Source: Alphaproteobacteria bacterium MarineAlpha9_Bin7
GTDB taxonomy: Bacteria; Pseudomonadota; Alphaproteobacteria; UBA7887
DNA length: 5,906 nt
Direction: 5' to 3'
NCBI GenBank assembly: GCA_002938115.1
Contig: PTKD01000125.1
Span: forward strand, 1 to 5,906
Position numbers and translations under genes: made by a program. How positions within the stretch are numbered: the stretch's first letter is position 1; every line of letters starts with the position of its first letter. The notes under the pieces were generated by a model. It was given only the letters and a program-made list of their open reading frames with translations. It searched no databases and was not told the origin of the DNA. Shown piece after piece: positions 1 to 5,677 of this stretch.

Positions 1-341
1 TGCACGCGGTGACGGCGACCAGACAGAAGACTAAGAAAAAATTGCGCATCGCGACAGTCTTCCGGCTTGTTTAACACGCGCCGACCGCAAGCAACCACGG
101 TGTCAGCACCTAGTACAAGGCATCCCGGGTGGCGAGCAAACACCACCTCAGCCTTGCGTCGCCCCAAACGCGCCGCTAACCCGGTAGGAGTCTCCCCTGT
201 CAAAAACTGGCACTCATCAACACCGGACGGATCAACCACATCAGGCACAATACCAATTTGGTGCAGCAGCTTTAGTCGTCTCTCAGAGGCTGAAGCAAGC
301 ACTAAGTTTAACGAAGAATTCGCGGGTTCGCATGAGGCCAT
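1..341 (-). CDS. maf: Maf-family nucleotide pyrophosphatase, 3' end cut off by the window
   Basis: Maf proteins are cytoplasmic nucleoside triphosphate pyrophosphatases that hydrolyse non-canonical or methylated nucleotides, or dTTP/UTP/CTP, to the monophosphate; some are linked to septum formation. The first 113 residues are present of about 190-200 usual for the family, and the frame is open to the window edge. Visible hallmarks are the N-terminal strand and substrate loop LVLASASERRLKLL (residues 13-26), the catalytic-Asp motif GADTVV (78-83, D80), a conserved KPED (92-95) and LSGRRHRV (106-113) entering the next conserved segment. The ATG at 341 is preceded in frame by a TAG two codons earlier, so it is the first usable start. 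It lies 22 bases after the infA stop, so the two are probably co-transcribed. Family assignment is firm; which nucleotides it prefers cannot be told from this fragment. Confidence 0.93.
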   Translation of the reverse strand, partial: MASCEPANSSLNLVLASASERRLKLLHQIGIVPDVVDPSGVDECQFLTGETPTGLAARLGRRKAEVVFARHPGCLVLGADTVVACGRRVLNKPEDCRDAQFFLSLLSGRRHRV

Positions 342-363
342 TATTGCCTACACCGCTCAACCA

Positions 364-582
364 TCATTTGTGCCGAAACACAATTCGACCCTTAGTTAAA
401 TCATAGGGTGTCATTTCCACCGTTACCCGATCCCCTGCCAATACGCGAATACGATTTTTTCGCATTCGTCCTGAAGTATGCGCCAAAATTTCGTGTTCAT
501 TTTCCAGTTTTACCCGAAACATTGCGTTCGGCAGTAGTTCGGTGACCTCCCCTTGTAACTCCAAAGCCTCTTCTTTTGCCAT
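364..582 (-). CDS. infA: Translation initiation factor IF-1
   Basis: IF-1 binds the A site of the 30S subunit and works with IF-2 and IF-3 to place initiator tRNA. The 72-residue product has exactly the usual length and is a single S1-like OB-fold. Diagnostic segments are MAKEEALELQGEVTELLPNA (1-20), FRVKLENEHEILAHTSGRMR (22-41), KNRIRVLAGDRVTVEM (42-57) and TPYDLTKGRIVFRHK (58-72). The start is ATG at 582, with a modest ribosome binding site AAGGG at 590-594. The gene follows the phosphatase-like gene by 79 bases, the second-largest gap within the run from murA to maf, and that gap contains an inverted repeat (608-646) and a possible promoter. Placement upstream of maf is, from memory, standard in Alphaproteobacteria. 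No anomalies seen. Confidence 0.98.
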   Translation of the reverse strand: MAKEEALELQGEVTELLPNAMFRVKLENEHEILAHTSGRMRKNRIRVLAGDRVTVEMTPYDLTKGRIVFRHK

Positions 583-607
583 TTAGTCGCCCTTGCTTAT
601 TTGTCGT

Positions 608-646
608 TGCTTGAAGCATGCGACCGGTCGCACGCACGGTCAAGCA
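608..646 (-). repeat. Two-part inverted repeat (dyad) in the infA leader
   Basis: On the plus strand the arms are TGCTTGA (608-614) with TCAAGCA (640-646), a perfect 7-bp outer stem. Inside it GCATGCGA (616-623) faces TCGCACGC (628-635), an 8-bp inner stem with one G-U pair, around a CCGG centre (624-627). The core TGCGACCGGTCGCA (619-632) is a perfect 14-bp palindrome. Outer and inner stems are separated by 1 base on one side and 4 on the other. As minus-strand RNA it would form a stable hairpin ending about 25 bases before the infA ATG. No T-run follows on either strand, so it does not look like an intrinsic terminator. It could be an RNA processing or translation-control element, or a DNA operator. 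Confidence 0.75.
615..643 (-). promoter_or_regulatory. Possible promoter for infA-maf
   Basis: Reading the minus strand, TTGACC (643-638) matches the sigma-70-type -35 box at five of six positions. After exactly 17 bases comes CATGCT (620-615), a weak -10 with three of six matches. The start point would fall near 607, giving a leader of about 25 bases before the infA ATG at 582. The 14-bp palindrome lies largely in the spacer and runs into the first two bases of the -10, as operators of repressors or MerR-type regulators can. This is a pattern match only; the -10 is poor and the same bases are also explained by the hairpin. Confidence 0.25.
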
Positions 647-661
647 GTTCAATGTAACCGG

Positions 662-1132
662 TCACTCCCAAATATTTGGTGGCGGAACAACCATACCAGT
701 CTCTACGAAATACCCCTTCAAACGGTTAAATAAGGTGTCCCGCACTGCGCGGTACGCCGATAACCGAACCTCGCGATTGCCTTCGGTAGCAGAAGGATCA
801 AAAGTATTCCAAAAAATTAACTGACTATGTTTGGCACCTTTGAAATCTAGCATATGATGTTGCGCCTCTGGCGATAAACTCACAATTAAATCAAAAAAGC
901 CGCCTGGCAGTTTGTGAAAGTCCTTAGGACAATGACCTGATATATCGATTCCTATCTCATCCATCACTGAAACCGCGAACTGATCTAGCGTTCCAGCGCG
1001 TACGCCGGCAGAACTCACACAAAAAGCACGTCCCCGAAGAAATCTAACCATGCCCTCAGCCATAGCCGACCGCAGCGCATTGGTAGTGCAACAAATTAGC
1101 ATACTTGCCGGTAGCCGTTCCAACGCTTCCAT
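662..1132 (-). CDS. LMW phosphotyrosine phosphatase / arsenate reductase-like protein
   Basis: This 156-residue cytoplasmic protein has the low-molecular-weight phosphatase fold. The phosphate-binding loop is CTTNALRS (residues 15-22), a CX5R-S motif with C15 as the probable nucleophile and R21 as phosphate-binding Arg. SSAGVRAGTLDQFAVSVMDEIGID (40-63 region) and FDLIVSLSPEA (80-90) are typical following segments. The catalytic acid is probably D112 in NTFDPS (109-114). The loop lacks the glycine of the classical CxGNxCRS form; NAxRS is what I recall for alphaproteobacterial relatives beside infA. I chose ATG at 1132 because it overlaps the upstream stop as TAATG and leaves about 10 residues before strand 1. 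GAGAGGG lies just before it (1135-1141), though only 2 bases away. A GTG at 1156 would add 8 residues. The true substrate is unknown: it may be protein phosphotyrosine, arsenate or something else. Confidence 0.88.
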   Translation of the reverse strand: MEALERLPASMLICCTTNALRSAMAEGMVRFLRGRAFCVSSAGVRAGTLDQFAVSVMDEIGIDISGHCPKDFHKLPGGFFDLIVSLSPEAQHHMLDFKGAKHSQLIFWNTFDPSATEGNREVRLSAYRAVRDTLFNRLKGYFVETGMVVPPPNIWE

Positions 1133-1602
1133 TACCCTCTCATTTGGACCACACACAGCAGCGTAAATAAACGACGAGCAGTACTAAAGTCGATGTCAAT
1201 TTTGCCTTTTAGCCTCTCTAGAAGTAGCTCGGATCCCTCGTCGTGAAGACTACGACGACCCAAATCCAAAGCCTCAATTCTCCGCGGAGGAGAATGTTTA
1301 ATCGCCTCGTAGTAGGTTTCACAGACAGTAAAATAATCTTTAATGACCCGGCGAAATCCCGAAAAGGGGAGCAATACTGACTCGGTTGCATCACCGGAAT
1401 GAGTTGATTTGATATTAAAAACTAATCGACTGTCCTGGATTTCCAAATGTAGCTTGTAAGGACCGAGCAACCCACTGGCCGGCGCAAAGTAATTTTGCTC
1501 CAAAAGATCATAAATAGCGACCCTACGCTCTCGATCGATTTCAGGCTTCCACCGAACAATACTCCCCTCGTCCAGTGTCACCTCTACGATATGGAAATCC
1601 AT
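1132..1602 (-). CDS. UPF0262 family protein, function unknown
   Basis: A 156-residue soluble protein matching the UPF0262 family, an alphaproteobacterial group without an established function. Recognisable segments are the N-terminal VTLDEGSIVRWKPEIDRERR (8-27), GPYKLHLEIQDSRLVFNI (47-64), LPFSGFRRVIKDYFTVCETY (78-97), and the strongest family signature LGRRSLHDEGSELLLERLKG (114-133) followed by DFSTARRLFTLLCVVQMRG (138-156). No signal peptide, membrane segment or catalytic motif is evident. The ATG at 1602 is the first good start. No strong ribosome binding site precedes it. The stop codon overlaps the ATG of the phosphatase-like gene by one base, which implies coordinated synthesis and perhaps a shared process. 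It is separated from hisD by 140 bases. Confidence 0.9.
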   Translation of the reverse strand: MDFHIVEVTLDEGSIVRWKPEIDRERRVAIYDLLEQNYFAPASGLLGPYKLHLEIQDSRLVFNIKSTHSGDATESVLLPFSGFRRVIKDYFTVCETYYEAIKHSPPRRIEALDLGRRSLHDEGSELLLERLKGKIDIDFSTARRLFTLLCVVQMRG

Positions 1603-1742
1603 GTTACAGGTTTCGTCAACGCTACGTTATCAGAGGACTAAATGACACCGGGGGACACACAATTAACCTCGGTTCACTCACATTTCACGCTTACTCCGGA
1701 CAGACATAGTGTATCAGAAACAAGTGAGCCAAGTGGGCTGGT

Positions 1743-3050
1743 TCATCTATCTGAGATCGATCTATTTAATCGGACATTGATTGACCGAGCATGGGCGTGT
1801 AGGCCCTCCCTCTCAGCAAGCGTAACCGCAGCCGGACCAATTGTACGAAGACCCTCAGCACTACACTCAATTATGCTCGTGCGCTTTAAAAAATCCAAGA
1901 CGGACAGCCCAGAAGAAAACCGCGCGCTACCTGCGGTCGGCAACACGTGGTTCGGACCAGCGACGTAGTCCCCGATCGCTTCAGGAGTATAGCGACCTAG
2001 GAAAATAGCGCCAGCGTGGGAAATATCAGCAACAAGACTTTCTGGGTCGGCAACCGCCAACTCAAGGTGTTCCGGCGCAACCACATCTACGAGGTACGGA
2101 ACCTGCCTAAAATTTTTGATGATTACAATCAACCCGTTGTTCTCCCAACTCGCACGGGCAATATGTTCACGATCAAGTGTAACTAGATGATCCTGGACAG
2201 CAGATGTCACTTGGTCAGCGAAAGTTTCATCATCCGTAATTAGAATTGACTGTGAAGCCACGTCGTGTTCAGCCTGTGCCAACAAATCAATTGCGATCCA
2301 TGAGGGATCGTTGTCGGAATCTGCAACTATTAAAACTTCTGTCGGTCCCGCGATCATATCGATTCCGACAACTCCAAACACCAGCCTCTTAGCAGCGGCA
2401 ACGTAGGCATTGCCGGGCCCAACAATTTTATCCACAGGGGCGATTGTCTCCGTGCCGTACGCGAGAGCTCCAACCGCTTGCGCGCCTCCTACCCGATAAA
2501 TTTCGTGAACGCCCGAAAGCTTTGCCGCCACCAATACTAAAGGATCTATGTTTATGTTCGGAGCGGGAACCGTCATTGCCACTCGCCTCACCCCGGCTAT
2601 TCGCGCCGGAATTGCATTCATAAGCAGCGAACTTGGATAGGCTGCGGAACCACCCGGAACGTACAGCCCCACGGCGTCAAGAGGCCGCCAGCGTGCTCCC
2701 AATTTGATCCCGACTTCGTCCGTGTAGGACAAGTTTTCGGGCATCTGTCGCTGGTGAAAGTCCTCAATCCGGCGGGCAGCGAGCTTCAGAGCATCGATCG
2801 CAGTACGATCACATTCAGAGTACGCGGACTCTATTTCATCGACCGATAATCGGATCTGCTCACTAGACAGTTGAACATTGTCGAAGCGTTTTGTGTATTC
2901 CAACAGCGCAGCATCTCCACGGTTACGGACACCATGCAGAATCGATGCAACTACATCATTAACTTCCTGAACAACCTCACGCTTTCCGGCCAGAATGGCG
3001 CGAAAAGCATTGTCAAAACCGGGGTCCTGGCTGTTAAGTCTTCGCGCCAC
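1743..3050 (-). CDS. hisD: Histidinol dehydrogenase
   Basis: HisD is the zinc-dependent, NAD-linked enzyme that oxidises L-histidinol through histidinal to histidine, the last two steps of the pathway. With a GTG start at 3050 the protein has 435 residues, close to the 434 of the E. coli enzyme. The zinc ligands then fall at Q259 and H262 (AQAEHD), D361 (GDYVAGPNHVLPT) and H420 (EGLHAHA), and the catalytic pair at E327-H328 (APEHLEL), almost exactly E. coli numbering. VGLYVPGG, VGPGNAYVAAAK and AGPTEVL are also present. The frame is open further upstream to a GTG at 3116, but that adds a Trp-rich stretch foreign to the family and a long overlap with hisG. GTG 3050 has GAGG about 8 bases upstream and overlaps the hisG end by 17 bases, suggesting translational coupling. 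GTG 3083 is a less likely alternative. Confidence 0.97.
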   Translation of the reverse strand: MARRLNSQDPGFDNAFRAILAGKREVVQEVNDVVASILHGVRNRGDAALLEYTKRFDNVQLSSEQIRLSVDEIESAYSECDRTAIDALKLAARRIEDFHQRQMPENLSYTDEVGIKLGARWRPLDAVGLYVPGGSAAYPSSLLMNAIPARIAGVRRVAMTVPAPNINIDPLVLVAAKLSGVHEIYRVGGAQAVGALAYGTETIAPVDKIVGPGNAYVAAAKRLVFGVVGIDMIAGPTEVLIVADSDNDPSWIAIDLLAQAEHDVASQSILITDDETFADQVTSAVQDHLVTLDREHIARASWENNGLIVIIKNFRQVPYLVDVVAPEHLELAVADPESLVADISHAGAIFLGRYTPEAIGDYVAGPNHVLPTAGSARFSSGLSVLDFLKRTSIIECSAEGLRTIGPAAVTLAEREGLHAHARSINVRLNRSISDR

Positions 3051-3702
3051 TGATTGCGCCTCGAAATCGATCCACCAGATCACCCAATTCAGTTGATTGA
3101 GTCTTCCACGCGGCACGGTTAACTACGAGCCTTGCGGTTATATCTGCGATGCACTCTACTTCCACCAAACCATTTTCCTTCAGCGTCTGTCCGCTATCTA
3201 CAAGATCCACTATGCGTTGACACAAACCAAGAGACGGGGCTAATTCGATAGCACCACTTAGCTTAACGCACTCGGCATGAACCCCGCGAGTAGCAAAATA
3301 ACGCCGTGTGGCTTCGGGATACTTGGTCGCCACGCGAACGTGACTCCAACGAGCGGGATCATCTTGAGCTGCCAATTCAACCGGCTCAGCTAATGAAAGA
3401 CGGCAGCGGCCAATTCCAAGGTCAAGTGGTGCGTAAACCTCCGGGTAGTCAAATTCTAGCAAGGTATCGTGGCCGGTCACACCTAACTGAGCTCCTCCAA
3501 AAGCGACAAATGTAGCCACATCGAAACTACGTACACGTATCAGATTCAAATTCTCCATATTTGTCTTAAATGACAAACGACGAGTGCTGTCATTGTGGAA
3601 TTCTGGTTCGGGTTCAACACCTGCACGAGCCATTAATGGCAAGAGTTGGGTCAAAAGCCGGCCTTTCGGCACTGCAAAAACTAGTCCATCGCTAATACTC
3701 AT
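3034..3702 (-). CDS. hisG: ATP phosphoribosyltransferase catalytic subunit, short form
   Basis: HisG joins ATP and PRPP to give phosphoribosyl-ATP, the committed and feedback-controlled first step of histidine synthesis. The 222-residue product is the short form, which lacks the C-terminal regulatory domain of the roughly 300-residue long form. Short HisG enzymes work with the HisZ regulatory subunit, which is not encoded in this window. Visible motifs are FAVPKGRL (9-16), the segment VRSFDVATFVAFGGAQLGVT (57-76), YAPLDLGIGRCRLS (90-103), VATKYPEATRRYF (124-136), and the PRPP-binding region ELAPSLGLCQRIVDLVDSGQ (153-172) then TLKENGL. ATG at 3702 is chosen: it starts 5 bases after the stop of the upstream gene and gives the usual N-terminus. 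The frame extends upstream to 3774 but that would overlap the DUF2948 gene. Confidence 0.96.
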   Translation of the reverse strand: MSISDGLVFAVPKGRLLTQLLPLMARAGVEPEPEFHNDSTRRLSFKTNMENLNLIRVRSFDVATFVAFGGAQLGVTGHDTLLEFDYPEVYAPLDLGIGRCRLSLAEPVELAAQDDPARWSHVRVATKYPEATRRYFATRGVHAECVKLSGAIELAPSLGLCQRIVDLVDSGQTLKENGLVEVECIADITARLVVNRAAWKTQSTELGDLVDRFRGAISGAKT

Positions 3703-3707
3703 AGAAA

Positions 3708-4151
3708 CTATCCCACCGGATGGCGTGGAGGAGAGCCACAAGGACGAGGTGCCGTCAAGTCCTCCAAGTAACAAACAATAGCCTCTCCTTCCAATTTAAC
3801 GGCAGCGCTGCCAGAAAATACCAAGGTTACTACTCCTGGTTCAAAAGCAATTGTTAAAAGCTCAAGCACCTCGTCCCTACAGGTTTGATCGATTCCCTGG
3901 ATACGCACCGAAGTAATCCCACAGAAGCGCAAACCTGATTGCACTTGGAATAAGGTCTCTGGCATTTCTTGTGTCGCGGTAGCGCCTTCCCAAACAAAAC
4001 GATCTAGCACTGCGATGAACTGCTTTTCATCGCTTTGGAAAGTCATCTCACTAAGTCGAACCACCGAATCTTGCAAACACGCCGCAATCACCTTGAAATC
4101 CTCAGCGTCAGCCGCCTGTAGCTGCAAGGCGCGCTTATCTTTAGCGCCCAT
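3708..4151 (-). CDS. DUF2948 family protein, function unknown
   Basis: A 147-residue soluble protein matching DUF2948, a family I know mainly as an uncharacterised companion of murA in Alphaproteobacteria. Family-like segments are LQAADAEDFKVIAACLQDSV (11-30), RFVWEG (51-56), LRFCGITSVRIQGID (74-88), LLTIAFEPGVVTLVFSG (98-114), VCYLEDLTAPRP (126-137) and a proline-rich C-terminus ending PPRHPVG (141-147). There is no signal peptide, membrane helix or obvious catalytic motif. The ATG at 4151 lies 2 bases after the murA stop (TGACTATG), which implies translational coupling with murA. An in-frame ATG at 4181 would add 10 residues and overlap murA, and is less likely. The hisG start follows its stop by 5 bases, so it is locked between a cell-wall gene and a histidine gene. 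Confidence 0.88.
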   Translation of the reverse strand: MGAKDKRALQLQAADAEDFKVIAACLQDSVVRLSEMTFQSDEKQFIAVLDRFVWEGATATQEMPETLFQVQSGLRFCGITSVRIQGIDQTCRDEVLELLTIAFEPGVVTLVFSGSAAVKLEGEAIVCYLEDLTAPRPCGSPPRHPVG

Positions 4152-4153
4152 AG

Positions 4154-5449
4154 TCACATCCGTTCCACTTGAGCACCACATCGAGCAAGCTTCTCCTCTA
4201 CACGCTCATATCCTCGATCAAGGTGGTAGAGCCGATTTACTATGGTCTCCCCCTCAGCCGCAAGACCGGCAAGTAAAAGTGATACACTGGCCCTGAGATC
4301 AGTTGCCATTACTGGAGCACCGCGCAAACTCGGTACCCCACGTACCATCGCCGAGTTCCCTTTTACCAAAATATCCGCACCCATTCTCGACAGTTCAGTT
4401 ACGTGCATAAAACGATTCTCAAAGATATTCTCAGTTATTGTGGATATGCCCGTCGAAACAGTCATCAGTGCCATTATTTGGGCCTGCATGTCCGTCGGAA
4501 AACCTGGGTACGGTCGAGTCTCAATATTCACAGGACCCAACCGATTCCCACTTTGTTGCACCCTCACGCCATTTTGACAGACAGTGAGCTCAATTCCCAC
4601 GGCACGCAGCGTATCAGCAACTGTCTGAATTAAGTCAATAGTGGTGCCGATCAAATCCAAGGTGCCCCCAGTTATGGCTGCCGCTATCGCATACGTGCCA
4701 GTTTCAATCCGGTCTGGAAGAACCTTGTGCTCGGCGCCACATAGCCGATCGACGCCAATTATTTTAATGCGGCCCGTTTCCGCCCCCCCGATATTCGCGC
4801 CCATTTGACTGAGACAATTTGCAAGATCCACAATTTCGGGCTCACATGCAGCATTTGTGATGGTCGTTTCTCCACGTGCAAGGCATGCCGCCATCATCAA
4901 GTTTGCCGTGGCTCCAACCGAAACCGTCGGAAATACGATATTGGCGCCGACCAAACCACTTCGCGCTGTGGCCTCTATATAGCCGTCTTGCAACGAAATT
5001 TCGGCCCCCAGTTGCCGTAGACCCGACACATGGAGGTCCACAGGCCGCAGCCCAATGGCGCACCCCCCAGGCATTGAGACTCGGGCGTGCCCAGCACGAG
5101 CTAGCAATGGCCCCAGAACCAACACAGAAGCACGCATCTTACGAACCAAATCATACGGAGCCGTCCGGCTCACCAAATTACGGGCAGAGAGCAAGAGGAG
5201 GCGCCCCTCAGAGCCTCCAGTTTCACGACTTGCGTCGCCTGAATTGCCGTTCATGCTAATATCAACGCCCAGTTCCACAAGTAGTTCAGTCATTGTGGCA
5301 ATATCTGACACGTGTGGCAGGTTTCCGAGAGCCAAGCAGTCGTCAGTGAGCAAACTAGCCGCCATTAGTGGCAACGCCGCGTTCTTTGCGCCACCGATTT
5401 CGATTACGCCATTTAGTGGCCTGCCGCCTGTAATGCGAAGCTTATCCAC
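4154..5449 (-). CDS. murA: UDP-N-acetylglucosamine 1-carboxyvinyltransferase
   Basis: MurA transfers enolpyruvate from PEP to UDP-GlcNAc, the first committed step of peptidoglycan precursor synthesis in the cytoplasm, and is the fosfomycin target. The 431-residue protein is full length. It carries K22 in GGAKNAALPL (19-28), the PEP and fosfomycin-reactive cysteine C130 in PGGCAIGLRPVDLH (127-140), the RKMRASVLVLGPLLAR segment (103-118), the general base D320 in RPYPGFPTDMQAQ (312-324), R386 in TDLRASVSLLLAGL (383-396), and the C-terminal HLDRGYERVEEKL (409-421). Cys rather than Asp at 130 predicts fosfomycin sensitivity at the target. C130 and D320 are shifted 15 residues from the E. coli positions, owing to a hydrophilic Gly/Ser/Glu-rich insertion around residues 67-83. 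The start is GTG at 5449: an in-frame TGA lies two codons upstream, and the N-terminus MDKLRITGGRPLNG fits the family. A strong ribosome binding site lies 11 bases upstream. Confidence 0.98.
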   Translation of the reverse strand: MDKLRITGGRPLNGVIEIGGAKNAALPLMAASLLTDDCLALGNLPHVSDIATMTELLVELGVDISMNGNSGDASRETGGSEGRLLLLSARNLVSRTAPYDLVRKMRASVLVLGPLLARAGHARVSMPGGCAIGLRPVDLHVSGLRQLGAEISLQDGYIEATARSGLVGANIVFPTVSVGATANLMMAACLARGETTITNAACEPEIVDLANCLSQMGANIGGAETGRIKIIGVDRLCGAEHKVLPDRIETGTYAIAAAITGGTLDLIGTTIDLIQTVADTLRAVGIELTVCQNGVRVQQSGNRLGPVNIETRPYPGFPTDMQAQIMALMTVSTGISTITENIFENRFMHVTELSRMGADILVKGNSAMVRGVPSLRGAPVMATDLRASVSLLLAGLAAEGETIVNRLYHLDRGYERVEEKLARCGAQVERM

Positions 5450-5459
5450 GCGTCACCAG

Positions 5460-5468
5460 ACCTCCTTT
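5460..5468 (-). promoter_or_regulatory. Strong Shine-Dalgarno sequence of murA
   Basis: The minus strand reads AAAGGAGGT, a near-perfect complement of the 16S rRNA 3' end and the strongest ribosome binding site I see in the window. The gap from GGAGG to the murA GTG (5449) is 11 bases, longer than ideal. Another GTG at 5456, only 4 bases from GGAGG, begins a 4-codon frame (GTG ACG CGT GGA TAA, 5456-5442) that ends inside the murA start region. The strong site may compensate for the GTG start and the long spacing. Confidence 0.75.
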
Positions 5469-5568
5469 AGTGTCCGCCGCATACCCATAAACAAATGCTA
5501 ACTCTAGAGACGCAACTTTCCTTTACTACCCGCCGTCGCTGACCATTAGATAAACCACGCCTCGCACG

Positions 5569-5607
5569 GCCTCAAGACTCAGGACCTTGTTGCCTCAATA
5601 AAACTCA
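5569..5607 (-). repeat. Short imperfect direct repeat in the murA leader
   Basis: On the minus strand TGAGTTTTATTGAGGC (5607-5592) is followed by TGAGTCTTGAGGC (5581-5569). Both contain TGAGT and TTGAGGC, with 4 bases between the elements in the first copy and 1 in the second. The TTGAGGC units start 23 bases apart, roughly two helical turns. The repeat sits 120-160 bases upstream of the murA start in the 228-base region between the small basic protein gene and murA. Paired sites of this sort can be operators, but 7-base matches may be chance. I see no convincing promoter or terminator in the rest of this leader. Confidence 0.4.
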
Positions 5608-5677
5608 CACGAATTTAAATGTTTTCAACGATAGAAGAAGACCAGACTTCTGGATGACGAGATTTCTCTCACGGCAA

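Noticed and set aside
67..399. Plus-strand open frame of 110 codons
   Set aside because: It is antisense to maf and the end of infA, both firmly identified on the minus strand.
608..646. Inverted repeat before infA as a Rho-independent terminator
   Set aside because: No run of T follows the stem on either strand, and the gene order suggests read-through into infA.
1133..1156. GTG at 1156 as the start of the phosphatase-like gene
   Set aside because: It would overlap UPF0262 by 25 bases, while the ATG at 1132 forms a TAATG overlap and leaves the usual short lead before the first strand. It remains possible.
1603..1742. Possible promoter or terminator in the 140-base hisD-UPF0262 gap
   Set aside because: The minus strand has a TGATACACT extended -10-like motif and a doubled CACTTG just after hisD, but no acceptable -35 at the right distance and no stem with a T-run.
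1642..1968. Plus-strand open frame of 108 codons starting in the hisD-UPF0262 gap
   Set aside because: Most of it is antisense to the hisD 3' end, and its product has no recognisable domain and low-information composition.
3703..3774. Longer HisG N-terminus beginning at 3774
   Set aside because: It would overlap the DUF2948 coding end and add 24 residues unlike the family; ATG 3702 gives the normal N-terminus.
5055..5501. Open frame of 148 codons on the plus strand
   Set aside because: It lies antisense to the murA N-terminal half, which has all catalytic motifs; the translation is Pro/Ser/Arg-rich with no family resemblance, typical of an antisense shadow.
5642..5653. Palindrome CCAGACTTCTGG just after the small basic protein gene as a terminator
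   Set aside because: The stem is only 5 bp around 2 bases and the following minus-strand sequence is a mixed TC stretch, not a T-run.
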